Source: Puccinia triticina
Lineage: Eukaryota > Basidiomycota > Pucciniomycetes > Pucciniales > Pucciniaceae
Direction of reading: 5' to 3'
Length of the DNA: 64,000 nucleotides
Assembly: GCF_026914185.1 (NCBI RefSeq)
Contig: NC_070564.1
Coordinates: 4,712,001-4,776,000, forward strand
The notes below the pieces were generated by a model. That model was not told the DNA's origin, made no database searches, and was given only the letters and a program-made list of their open reading frames with translations. The position numbers and the translations under genes are program-made. Below, in pieces: positions 11,340 to 21,777 of this stretch. Position 1 is the stretch's first letter, and every line of letters begins with the position of its first letter.

Positions 11340-12536
11340 ACTGCCATGACCTGACAGGCGTACAGGACCACGTAACCTGTGTGCTTTTCATGACCCTGAT
11401 TTGCCAGGGTTGACTAATTTGTTTGTTCTTTTTTTTGTGCAAATGTCTCTTTAAAAAAATAAAAGAAACAAAAAGAAGGGATGGCTTTCCAAAGCCATAT
11501 TTTTTGATTTCGTGCATGTCTACACATACATATGGGGTGATGGGTTATATCAACCTGGATGGCTGAGATTGAAGTTTGTGTAATAGAAATATGAACTTTG
11601 GAGCAGGGAAAAAAGTATGATAGGAGTGAAATTCAATAAAGCTGAGTAGGTGGATCCAAAGCCAAAAAAGCTCAGGATAAGTGTCTGCAAAATATTCTTC
11701 GATTAGTTAGTGGTAAGTATCTTTCCTGGGGCATGACAGTTGGTTTACACCAAAAACCCAAGATACTCACATGCAAGACACTGCCGCTTGTGTGTAAGTC
11801 CCTCCTTTCTGCGGTCAAGGGTTGTGTGTCACAACTCAATAAGGTTCCCTTGCTTGCCACAAAGGGATAAGAGACTTAGATAAGTTGGAGTTCAAGTTCT
11901 GCCCTGGGTTTGGAAAAGGCCCCCCCTGCAATTCCCTCACCATAGGAGCTCCATACCATGGCCAAAGATGAGCATCAGCTGGACCAGGTACAAAGCTGAG
12001 AATAATCTGGCTGTGTCACATTGATTGCTTTGCTGCAGCCCCATGTGAGCCCTAGATGTACTTGTGGAGCAGTGTTGGAGCTGAGACCAAAGCTGCCTCA
12101 TCATTTGTGCCAAGTGTTTCAAGTAGATTGGCAAGGTCTAGAGTTCTCCTGGTATACATATCTCATACCTGTTTCATGAAGTGTCAGGCCAGCCTCATTG
12201 AAAAAACAAATAAATGTTTCAGGATGTTTAAAAAAACATTGAAGCCCATCCTTTTTGGGTTTCATAAAACATTTCCCATATCTCTTTCCCTCTAAAAAAA
12301 TAAAAAAATATTGAAATATTTACAAATTTGCTTCTGAAGTTTTGCCAAAATCATCCAAATCACATCCACTCTTACAAAACATGGGGGAAATCTTGCAGGA
12401 CAGAGGATCTAAATACCAGAACATGTTCTCCTGGATGTTGTTTCTCATGGTGAGCCAGTGAGTTTTGCTATTCATAGCTTGATACCCAGACTGAAAATCC
12501 CTGTTTCCTCAATAGCTCTTACAGAATTACTATGGT
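11340..12536. other. Intergenic, no gene recognised
   Basis: AT-rich DNA between the solo LTR and the RING gene. Short open frames on either strand show no known motif. A CTCTTACAG just upstream of 12525 could be a 3' splice site, so a further 5' exon of the RING gene might lie here. Confidence 0.4.
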
Positions 12537-13446
12537 ATGGAGTACCCTGATAGAGCAAGAAAGCTTCCTGCTAGCTTGGAAACAGTTAACCACTCTGCTG
12601 AATTGAACAAAATGGCATACACGAGTGCTGTCCATCCCATTGAAGCAAATCTGGAAATTGAACCTGCTATGTGCTCACTGGAGTTAAAGGAGCCAGCTGA
12701 ATCATCAAATGGATCAGGAGATGATCAAATTCATGGAGTGAGTTCTGCTGCCTGCATTGTGATATGTTAACATTTTCTTGATTGCTTATATTTGGGGAAT
12801 CCAGGAGGAAAGTTCCAAAGTTACAATTTTAAGTGGAATCAAAGGTAAAATCAGTAGAGACAGCAGGGATAATCCAACAAGAGCCTCTGAAATTGAAATT
12901 CTGAAATCAAATTTGAGAGACAAAGAGAGTAGGCATTCCAATAATGGTGAAAAGATCGCCAGGGAAAATGCAGGAGAAAGTTGGCAAATGATTGAAAACC
13001 CTATCAATGAAGCCCATGAAGGAAATTCAGCTCAAGAAATCAATCCACTAGTAGATGAAAATATTGGACCTGATATTGAAGTGCAAAACCAAGATGAGGA
13101 GTGTGCAGTATGTTTAGCATTCATGGATGCTAGTGATCTAATCTATGTTTTAACACAGTGCCAACATCGGATGCATGGACCTTGCATTGCAAGATGGCTG
13201 TTTAAACACACAGATAGGCCTACCTGTCCAGCCTGTCGGGGGGATGCTTCTCAAGACGTGACCAAACTTGTGATGATTTATAGAGGGCATGAATTGCTGA
13301 AAGTGAAAAGGAGAGCAGAGATGAAAAGACGCCTAGACTACTATATGACTTGGGGAGACATGGGTGGACTTGCTGTTATCCCTTGGACAGCAGTTATTGG
13401 TTACCTGTTGACATGCATTTTTATACTCCTCAGTTCAAACAGATGA
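12537..13446 (+). CDS. RING-H2 membrane protein, probable E3 ubiquitin ligase (two exons)
   Basis: Exon 1 is 12537-12737. The 67 bp intron 12738-12804 starts gtgagt, ends ccag and is phase 0. Exon 2 is 12805-13446. Together they give about 280 residues without internal stops. The RING-H2 domain runs from ECAVCLAFMD to CPACRGD (about residues 160-208), with Cys-x2-Cys, CQHRMHGPC and Cys-x2-Cys as zinc ligands. A hydrophobic C-terminal segment (IPWTAVIGYLLTCIFILL) looks like a membrane anchor. By family, such proteins pass ubiquitin from an E2 to membrane-associated targets; the substrate is unknown. The N-terminal half is polar and low-complexity. This is the one plausibly intact non-transposon gene in the window. 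The start could be further upstream if there is another exon. Confidence 0.8.
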
Positions 13447-14040
13447 AGGCTTCAATGATGTATCTAAGCACTATCTATGAAGGACTCAAGACATGATTAT
13501 CTTTTTTCAAAAGATTGCCTCTTGCAATACACATTGGCTGTCCCCCATATATACACCACTCATTTTTTGCCCAAGTTTCTGATATTGCACTTTACAAAAT
13601 ACTCCATTTATGCTTGCTTTTGAATATTTTGGGTGTGCTCTCCCCTTTTCATCCTACTAAATGTGGTTAACATGAGCTTGAATTTAACTCAGATCAGCAG
13701 GAATCTAGGTGTCTCTGTTAACCAAGCATCACTTTTTTTGGCTCTGTCACATCAGCAAATTGCGGATATTGAGCAGAAATTGGCAAGCTCAATGCAGGGA
13801 TCAACAGACTCCAAATGGAGTGTGTGAGATTAGGGCTCTATTATTTTCTGGCTTGGCTGTTGGGCGCAATCTGTTGATCAGTGAAGTCATACTGGGATAT
13901 CCAAGCGTGTTTTTGGCTTTCTGTTGGCTCAACAACTGATTGAAGATTGGGTGATGATGGATGATTTCCCGTCAGCATTTGTGAGCTCTAGATGCCCCTC
14001 TACATCCTAAATTGAGACATCTGCCAAATCAACAAACATT
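13447..14040. other. 3' flank of the RING gene, no gene recognised
   Basis: AT-rich. It probably includes the 3' UTR. A 64-codon frame near 13633-13827 has no recognisable features. Confidence 0.4.
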
Positions 14041-14150
14041 GGAGGACTTTCCTTCAATTTAAAATGCCTCGGAAAGTTAGATCTGGCACTTGTAAAGCCA
14101 TATTTTTACACTCAGGTTTTACACGCACTTTTTAGCAGCTAGATCAAACT
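14041..14150. mobile_element. Single TIR relic of the GGAGGACTT family
   Basis: Starts GGAGGACTTTCCTTC and continues with AGATCTGGCACTTGTAAAG, TTTTACAC and TTTTAGCAGCTAGATCAAAC. This closely follows the terminal inverted repeats of the 47550-54563 element. Only one end is present. Confidence 0.65.
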
Positions 14151-14164
14151 ACATGAGGACACAT

Positions 14165-14560
14165 CCATCTTGATGGTGAGGGACTCCTGTCCGTACTAGC
14201 GGTGGCAGTTGTGTGAGGGGATGGTTGCTGTTTAGGCTGCCCTTGGGGTGATGGTCCGTAGAGAAGAGCGCTGAAAGGAATTGGGATAGCTCATGGGTGT
14301 GGGTGGTTTTGAGATGTTTGCCGGGGGTTTGGATCCTTGGCGGCGGTTGTTTGTTTTGGGAAGTTGGGGAATGTGATCTTAAGGAAAAGGGAAGAAAGGA
14401 TCTGGGAACTCTGGATGAAAGATGATTGGCAAGCTGAGCTCAAAGGTTTGAAACTCTGATGATGGATCTATAAACTCGTGATGGACCGTATTCTGGGGAT
14501 CAGAATGCCATGCCTCTCTCATCATCCAAGTTTGGCGAACTTTGGACTCCGGCAGAGCCA
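14165..14560 (+). pseudogene. Copia-type gag relic, second copy
   Basis: Homologous in opposite orientation to 950-1300. Both share the TAGTACGGACAGGAGTCCC block, a run of Gag-like codons and the peptide LVMDRILGIRMPCL (LLMDRLLGIRM in the other copy). It is truncated and frameshifted. Confidence 0.6.
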
Positions 14561-14579
14561 CATGTCACATAGATTTCAT

Positions 14580-15499
14580 CACATCCTCCGCGCGCTACAC
14601 GCGCACACACTCACAACAAACAAGAGAAGCAGGAAAAGAGAAAACAACAGAAAGAAACAAGGAAAGCACAGTGAGATGAGGCAGAAAGAAAAGAACCAAA
14701 GGAGAAAAATGGAAAAGAGGACAGAGAAGACAGAAAACACTTAAGACAGGCAACAACAAACAGAAAGGGACAGAAACCAGAAACAAAACAAGGAACTGCA
14801 CCCACAGTAGACACTGTGTTAGGACCAAGAAATCTGAAGAAGGATGGGGGACTGAGAAGGAGTGGGAATGGAAAGGTGGAAAGAAGGAAAGATGAGGGAG
14901 GGGGAAGAGATCTTGAAGGAGGAGCCATTTGAGAGTGGGAAGGTGATGAGAAGGGTCTTGAGGTTGGATTCTTGATTCCTTGATGAGTCTTGATGATCCT
15001 GGCAGCGGCGTTGATCCTGACTAGCTGGCCACGAGAGGGGCCACCACAATGGCCGGTGTGGAACTTCTACCCAAGGCGTGATCTGAGCTTGGAAGGGAAG
15101 AATAGCAAAACCAAGTAAGTTTAAGCTGTAAGGTGCTTGAAGGGCTGCCTTCCTTGAATAAGCTCTGGGAGAATGTACACTAGAATTTTATAGTGTGGCG
15201 CAATCTGCTGAAGGATTCTAATATCTAGCTATTTCAGAACCTAAGAACCAGGTTTTGTGCGCATAAAAAGAGATGTTCTAAATGATGTGATTGGGTTTGT
15301 TATCAATGGCAAGTTATATTTATATTTATTAAACTCTAATATATAATTTTATTATTATACTATGATGATCTAATTATAATGATGTGATGAATGCAGAAGT
15401 AATTTATCAACTATTACTATTTAGTGCAAGCATGGGGAAAAAGGTAACAGGAAGGGGCAAGTAATCCCTTCTTTTATAGATGAAAACTTGTCTGAGAGT
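14580..15499. other. Purine-rich then AT-rich DNA, no gene recognised
   Basis: 14610-14760 is an AGAAA-type purine run on the plus strand; 15280-15420 is strongly AT-rich. The long minus-strand frames over the purine run are low-complexity artefacts. Confidence 0.5.
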
Positions 15500-15787
15500 G
15501 GTTTTAGTAAAGATGGCCCCTCGCACCCGGGTACCCGCCAACGAGTCCGAGTACCCGCCTTAAAATCCCCAGATCTTGGGCACCCGCACCCGCACCCGGC
15601 ACCCGCCAGGGAAGAAGGGGCAAGTACCCGGGTACTTGCAGCGGGTACTCGCGGGTATGTGCAACTTTTTTTGCCACAGTGATGTTGTGTGTGTCCTGTC
15701 CGTTTGCACGCAAATGAACAGGACAGTGATGTTTGGGCCTGTCTGTTTGCATGCAAACGGACAGGAAGGTGACGTTTGGGCCTGTCC
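15500..15787. repeat. Left arm of a palindromic GC-rich element
   Basis: 15515-15660 is dense in CGGGTACCCGCC-like motifs and begins AAAGATGGC. Its inverted partner is at 28990-29180 (AAAGATGGCAC when read in reverse). 15695-15787 holds palindromic modules built on CCTGTCCGTTTGCA and its exact reverse complement. The chromodomain gypsy element was inserted into one of these modules. Confidence 0.7.
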
Positions 15788-16721
15788 TGTCAGCCTTAGA
15801 GTCAACTCAGCTGACCTAAAGTCTGCCTTTCTATACTTTTTACATATGAATTACTTCATATCTTTTTCATCTTATGGGATAAACTTGTTTTGACGTCATA
15901 TTCTGTTTCCTCATGCAATTTTAACCCTATTTACAACTTACCAATTCTTTGTAACTACACTCCTTCCCTGAGTTATTGAGTTGTGGCGCGTATGCGCAGT
16001 TGTGACGTGTCAGCGCTACCAGGCGCGCCAAACCACATGTACATATTTAAATTACATAAGCAAACTGTGAAAATTTTTGTAGTCTGGATCCCCCTTGCCT
16101 GAGGCGGATACACAGACTTCAGCACACCAGAACCACACCCCAGATAACCCCAGGATCACCACCTAAGAGTTTACAACACTCCCAGTATACCTACTGTCAC
16201 AGGCGGCTAGGATATTGACAGTAAGTAACCTATTTCACTGAACCTTGTTTATCTCAGAGGTACAACTCTGTGTCTTGCTTGATCTGCTCTTTTGTGTTGG
16301 CCTTTGCCTCATTCTTGATCACAGGGCTGTCCCTCCTTAACTGCATTCTTTTTCTGTAGTTTTTGTAAGAAACAAACCTCATAGGTTTCCCTTTAAAGAA
16401 CCTTGACTATCCAGAAGGAAGCTGAAAAATTGTGGCTGGATTAAACTTATCTAATCCAGGATCCCTCCACGTTTCTCTGGTGAGAGGAGGCTGTAGCACT
16501 CTCTAGCACAGCTTGGCAGCACTCTTCTGAAGAGTTAGCATTGCCAGTGGACGTGCATTCCCACCAGAATAACCTTGAATATCTGCTTATCTTGATCCTG
16601 CTCAGTTTCTCTCTCTCTTTCTCTCTCTCTTTTATATTTGTATTTTCTTTATCCAAAGAAATCCAAATATTTCCCCTTTCTTTCTTGTGTCCTGCTGTCA
16701 CTATAAAGACTCAGGCTCACA
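15788..16721 (+). repeat. 5' LTR (family A) of the chromodomain element
   Basis: 934 bp, ends GGCTCACA. Immediately inside, TGGGGGCCTCATTGGG (from 16724) is the likely primer binding site. Family A LTRs also occur at 1845-2470, 4333-11339 and 40946-42339. Confidence 0.95.
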
Positions 16722-17444
16722 ATTGGGGGCCTCATTGGGAAAATTACTCACCTTTTCATAATTCTAGACTGCTATAAAGCCAAAGGACTGATCATCCTGA
16801 CTAAATCAAACAAAAAACTCTTAAAATTTGAAAAAATAACTTTATTTTTTTTTCTACATATCCTACTAACGCTAAAAATCTTCTAAAATTATCAAAAAAT
16901 TGCTTTTATATTGATAAATTTCCTAACTGAACCCTTGAAAAAAAAAATTACATCCTGTGTACTCGTGAAAGTGCAGAATTGCTACTCTTCCGCACCGCTA
17001 TTTATCCCTTTGTCGGACTTATCCTCCCCAGAACCCTCTATATCTTTGGATCAAGAAGAGATAGTGAAAAACAGAGTATGCTCAAAGGATTCTCCTGCTT
17101 CTTATCTACAATTACCGCAGTTTACCGTAAAAACATTCTTGACGGCGCAGACTAGCGCAGACAAAGAAAACTACGACGTCAAAATAGTAGCAAATCAGTG
17201 TAACGGCAATTTGATCAGTATGAAAAAGCGCCAAAAACTTGTTGGAAAAGGACCATAGCTCTTGTCAACATAGTCGAGTGGACCTCTAATTCCTCAGCAA
17301 AGCCAAGCGCAAAGGAATATAAGAAAAAAATTGTCTTCTACTACCAGGAAAAGCAAGAGGATTTCCGCTAAATCTAAATCCTCAGGTATTTAACTTATTT
17401 CCTTTTAAAACCTTTGATTATCCTTCTTCTTACACGTTACAACC

Positions 17445-19097
17445 ATGCCTCCCCACCTTAGAAATGGCAGAGATCTCTCCGCAGAACAGCGCCTCCGCTA
17501 CCGCCTTAGCCCAGCCACAGAAGAACGGCTTCGAAGGGCTAGAAGCAGCCTTGCCGCCTCTACAGGAGGACTTCATCAATCTCCCAGAAGAGGAGCCGCT
17601 CCCCCCAGATACTGGGATCCCTCTGGCTCTATACCAGCCAAGGGAGACATCTATAGCCCTAGCGTCAAGCAGATCCACGCTGGTTCCGCGACCTATCAAC
17701 AGAGAGCAGATAGATTTAACGGTGAACCGTCCTCAGACGAGTCAACCGCCCTCCCAGCCTACCAACCCAGAGGGTATGAGACCCACGGCGCCGCCCAATC
17801 TAGCCCTCCTTCCATACACTCAGAGCCATCAACAAGAGACGTCCTCCGGCCCGATGGATCTTATACCGGAGGAAGAGGAACTAACTGGACTAATCAACAT
17901 GTTCAACAAACAGTTTGACCTATTCGTCCGCACTCGGGAAGCGCAGGACATATTGACTATGAGGCGTCTCCTCTCCCAAACCTCACTGACTCAAGAAATG
18001 ATCATAGAGCTCGTTGGGAGGAACGACGGGATACGCCTGTTTCAGGATTGGATCCCCAGAGAGGAAATCAGCAATCTAGAGGCCTCTCTAATGAATCAGA
18101 ACAACGGCAATGTGCCGCCGAACTCAAGCGCGCAACCAATCCGAACCCCTTCGCAGCTAGCAATAATACCACACGCCAGTCAGCAGCCCTTACTAGTCAC
18201 GCCAACTCCAGAGCCTATGGGTTTTCAACACAGATCCTTGGCGCAGGAGTTCCAGGGTCCTACCCCCTCCAATCTTCAAGATTTTCGTCCACAGCCGCAA
18301 CTCCAACAGCGCCCAGAGAACCAGAACTACCACGGTCCTCAAACGCCGCCGCCACCGCAGGCACTACAGCCGCAGACGCTCCAAGTGAGGCCTCAGCCAG
18401 CTTCTATACCGCGAGAGGTGGTTCAACTATTCCGCCCCAGCCCACATCTTCAGCCTGGCGGATACAATCCACCCCATTATCCTCGCACGCCGCAAGGGTA
18501 CGCAGACCACAACCCCCCTCATCCTCAAGACAACTGGAGAGGATCAGGGAGGAACTGGAGACAACCACAGGACAACACGCAGAGGGTGCTACAAATAGGA
18601 GAGTATCTGATGAGAGCCACACGAGGAGTGAGGAGAGGCTATGGACGCGGGAGAGCCAGAGGAAGAGGCCCTTACTAGATGAATCCTTACCTAAAAGTTC
18701 TTTAAGTAGTGATTCTCCATTAGGCCTTAGCTTAGATATTGACAATCTCTCTGACCCATCAAATAGAGAATTCTTCCTCAATAATCTTAACACTGAAATG
18801 TCTAGAAGTGGTCCTTTGTTTCTAGAAGAAAAATTACAAGTCTTGTTCTCTAAATTTCTCTCTGAATTATCTGGTACTGTTGAAACCATCCCTGGTACTC
18901 TTCTTGAATCTTGTGTCAGCAATTTTAAAGATGTCCTGAATCATTCCATTCTTGATCTGTTTAAGAATGAATTCATTCCCTTTCTACTTGACCAAATACT
19001 GAACAACATAGGTGAAAGTGCCAGAGAGAAATCCACAGTGAGTAACAATGTGTTAGAACAACTGAAAAAACACATAGATGAGATGGCCAAAATCTGA
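17445..19097 (+). pseudogene. Chromodomain element Gag, N-terminal part (frame A)
   Basis: An ATG at 17445 in a good context opens frame A. It reads to a TGA at 17916-17918 (GTT TGA CCT, probably once CGA) and then stays open to 19097. The N-terminal 400 residues are Ser/Ala/Arg/Pro-rich. From about 18680 the protein becomes helical and acidic (LGLSLDIDNL, LLDQILNNIG, LEQLKKHIDEM). The stop at 19095-19097 lies a few codons after the point where the next frame takes over with a consistent Gag sequence, so an indel near 19085-19097 is likely. Frame A overlaps a second long open frame for its first 1.2 kb. Confidence 0.75.
17464..18678 (+). CDS. Overlapping 404-residue ORF (frame B), unknown protein
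   Basis: A second ATG, 19 bases after the Gag ATG, opens another frame that stays open for 404 codons with no stop. The predicted protein has an acidic N-terminus and a helical middle (GLINMFNKQFDLFVRTREA, QEMIIELVGRNDGIR). A long Pro/Gln-rich region follows, and it ends in a basic tail with RGVRRGYGRGRARGRGPY, like an RNA-binding RG box. GC content drops sharply right where this frame ends, at 18678. Both observations suggest it is really translated, for example by leaky scanning. No known family was recognised. Chance openness in a GC-rich region remains possible. Confidence 0.5.
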   Translation: MAEISPQNSASATALAQPQKNGFEGLEAALPPLQEDFINLPEEEPLPPDTGIPLALYQPRETSIALASSRSTLVPRPINREQIDLTVNRPQTSQPPSQPTNPEGMRPTAPPNLALLPYTQSHQQETSSGPMDLIPEEEELTGLINMFNKQFDLFVRTREAQDILTMRRLLSQTSLTQEMIIELVGRNDGIRLFQDWIPREEISNLEASLMNQNNGNVPPNSSAQPIRTPSQLAIIPHASQQPLLVTPTPEPMGFQHRSLAQEFQGPTPSNLQDFRPQPQLQQRPENQNYHGPQTPPPPQALQPQTLQVRPQPASIPREVVQLFRPSPHLQPGGYNPPHYPRTPQGYADHNPPHPQDNWRGSGRNWRQPQDNTQRVLQIGEYLMRATRGVRRGYGRGRARGRGPY

Positions 19098-20878
19098 AAG
19101 ATTTTGAAGAGAAAGTGAGCAACAATCTTTCATCCATTGGTAACCAAATCTATGATCTTCATGCAAATGAGCACAACAGATTTGAACAATCTAAGAGAAG
19201 ATTCAGTGACATATCTTCTGTAGTAAATTCTGTGAGCTCAAAGCTGGATTCCCTGATAATACCAGAGGACAGAGAACGGCCTCCACATCTCTTATACAAT
19301 AATCCTTTTCAGAATGTCCAGCATGAGCAACATCAGGAACACAGAGCCCCTCCTCCTGTTCCTACTCCTGAACCCCAGAGACCACCTAGAGATAACTTCC
19401 CCAAGCCTACAAGCAATACTCCTGATGCCAATGATCAAGAAAAATTCCCCTACATTGATCATGGAGCAGTAGACTTTGAAATGAGGAAGGAATTGTGGAA
19501 AGGTATTCCTAAGAATGGAGACTGGGAGAAATTCTCTGGAGAATTGACTTACAATCATGAACTCTGGATTAAAAACACTGATATCCTTGTCAGAGACTAC
19601 TTGATGCTAGATAATATGATAATTATCAGTAGACTAACAATCCTGTTGACTGACACTGCAAGGAATTGGTATCTAGGCATCAGAGATCAGTATGGGAACA
19701 AATCTTGGGCCTGGTGGAAGAATGCCATCAGAAATAAGTTTGGCACTGAGAACTGGAAATGGAAAATTCAACAAGAGTTTGAGAGTGATCACTTTGCCTA
19801 TGATGGGAGGAAAATCCATAAATGGTTTGGAAACCAGAGAGAAAGACTGAAAGCTTATCAACCTGAAATCAGTCAGTACCTTATTTGTAAAAAGATCTTA
19901 AAGCAATGCCCTCCAAACCTTGAGCATGCTATTAAAAGCAGATATAAAAGAGATGCTACTGAAATGAGCTTTGAGGATATGGTTATAATTGCTGAAGAAG
20001 TCATAGACAGAGTAATGAAAAGGAACAAACCTGTGACAAACAATTATAATACTCCAAACAGATCCCAATGGAGAAATAATCCTGCCCCTGAGAAAATTGA
20101 TAAGCCAACTGAGTCCTCTTCAAAAAGGAATCCTGTCTCTGCCACTGACAAGGACAAACTTATATGTCATTTCTGCAAACAAACTGGCCACTTCTCCAGG
20201 GAATGCCCTAAGAAGAAGAACAGGATCAACAATGTAGGAATGGATGATGATGATGATCCCAAGAGTGACAATGGAGAAGATCAAGGTGAGCCACAAAAGT
20301 CTGAATCAGAACTAGATGAAGAGGAAGAGAATCATAGAACCAACCACATGATCCTTGCCATGGACAATGGAAATGGTGCCAACTATGATCCCTTAGTTGA
20401 CTTTGATTTTGGAGCACATGCTGTAGAGTTTGAAATAAACCAGGACTTCTCCATAGCTGAAATTCAAGCTGAAACTCATCAACCTCAGACCTGGGACAAA
20501 TCCTGCCAGTCTTCCCATATAGAGGATGCTAGACTGATGAAATGTAAGCCTGATAGAGGAAAAGCTCATCTTACTGGGAAAGATAATCTCACCACTGTCC
20601 TCATTGAATCCAGAGAACACTCATGTCTTCTTGATAGTGGAGCTTCTTGCTCAATCATCAGCAACAGATTGCTAGATTATATAATACCAGAATGGGAAAA
20701 CAAGCTCATGCCAATCAACCATGCTAAATTCCACAGCTGTAGTGACCAATCACAGCCAATGGGCATAATAGAAATGGCTTTGATTTTTCCCCATACTAAA
20801 GGTTCAATAAGAATTCTAGCAGAATTTGTGGTGATGAAAAATGCCAGAATCAACTACCTTATACTTGGCAATGATTGA
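19098..20878 (+). pseudogene. Chromodomain element Gag C-terminus and protease
   Basis: The frame beginning VSNNLSSIGNQIYDL carries a Gag core (ELWKGIPKNGDWEKF, then ARNWYLGIRDQYG near 19660). A CCHC zinc knuckle follows (CHFCKQTGHFSREC, about 20165-20206) and then an acidic spacer. The retroviral-type aspartic protease motif is LLDSGASCSIIS near 20625-20660. The TGA at 20876-20878 interrupts LILGND and MSLYGFDI; gypsy elements usually have Trp here, so TGG to TGA is the simplest reading. Downstream pol is in the same frame. Confidence 0.88.
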
Positions 20879-21777
20879 ATGTCTCTGTATGGTTTTGATA
20901 TCACAAACAGTAAAGAGAGATTCTTCACCATTGGGAATGAGAACAAGAGGAAGAAATTCAGTTTCAAATCCCATCATCTAGAAAAAATGAGTCCTTCAAA
21001 TGAAATTTCTGCTGTAAAGAAGTCCAATCCCCAACTGCAACAATTTATTGCAGAAGAACTTTGTGGAGCCAAGTTCAGTGATAAACTAACCATTGACCAA
21101 AAAGAGAAGCTGTTTGAAGTCCTTTACAATAACAACACTGCCTTCTCTAACACTAATCAGCCCCTTGGTGCCATTAAACGTCATGAAGTTCATCTCAAAT
21201 TGACAACTGAGAGGCCCTATCCTCCTCTGCTCAGGAGACCTCCTTACCCTGCCAGCCCCAAAAGCAGAGAAGCTCTTGAGCAACATATTGAAGAGCTGGT
21301 AAACCTGAATGTTCTGAGGAAAGTTGGCCATAATGAGGTAGTTGAGATCACAACTCCTGTAATCATTGCCTGGCACAATGGAAAGTCCAGAATGGTAGGA
21401 GATTTCAGAGCTTTAAACTCCTATACTGCTTCAGACAGGTATCCCATTCCCAAGATCAGTGAGACTCTGAACAACCTAGCAAAAGCTAAGTATCTGACTA
21501 GTATGGATGTACTCAAAGGTTTTCACCAGAATGTTATTGCAGAAGATTCCAGACACCTACTCAGGACTATTATGCACAAAGGAATCTATGAATACCTGAG
21601 AATTCCCTTTGGGATCAAGAATGCCCCCTCTCATTTCCAGAGAATGATGGACATTGAGTTCAGAAAAGAAATTGATGAGAAGTGGGTCATTATCTACATT
21701 GATGATATCATCATTATGTCCAACACTTGGGAAGAACACCTCAATAGGATAGACAGGATACTGAAAGTTGTCATCAA
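20879..21777 (+). pseudogene. Reverse transcriptase, 5' part (split by Helitron)
   Basis: Gypsy reverse transcriptase with VGDFRALNSYT, the LTSMDVLKGFHQ region and the catalytic YIDDIIIM box at about 21692-21718. The frame is cut between A21777 and T24667 by the Helitron and resumes without loss (KVVI then [11 protein letters not shown]). It is in frame with the protease upstream. Confidence 0.92.

Noticed and set aside
11672..12295. Short ORFs upstream of the RING gene
   Set aside because: No recognisable motif, splice consistency or composition signal.
14595..14928. Minus-strand hydrophobic ORFs
   Set aside because: Low-complexity translation of a purine-rich run; no start context or domain.
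19085..19115. Programmed frameshift in the chromodomain element Gag
   Set aside because: The frame changes by -1, but the A-rich CTGAAAAAACAC stretch is not an in-frame X XXY YYZ heptamer, and no usable heptamer lies in the short overlap; an indel is more likely.
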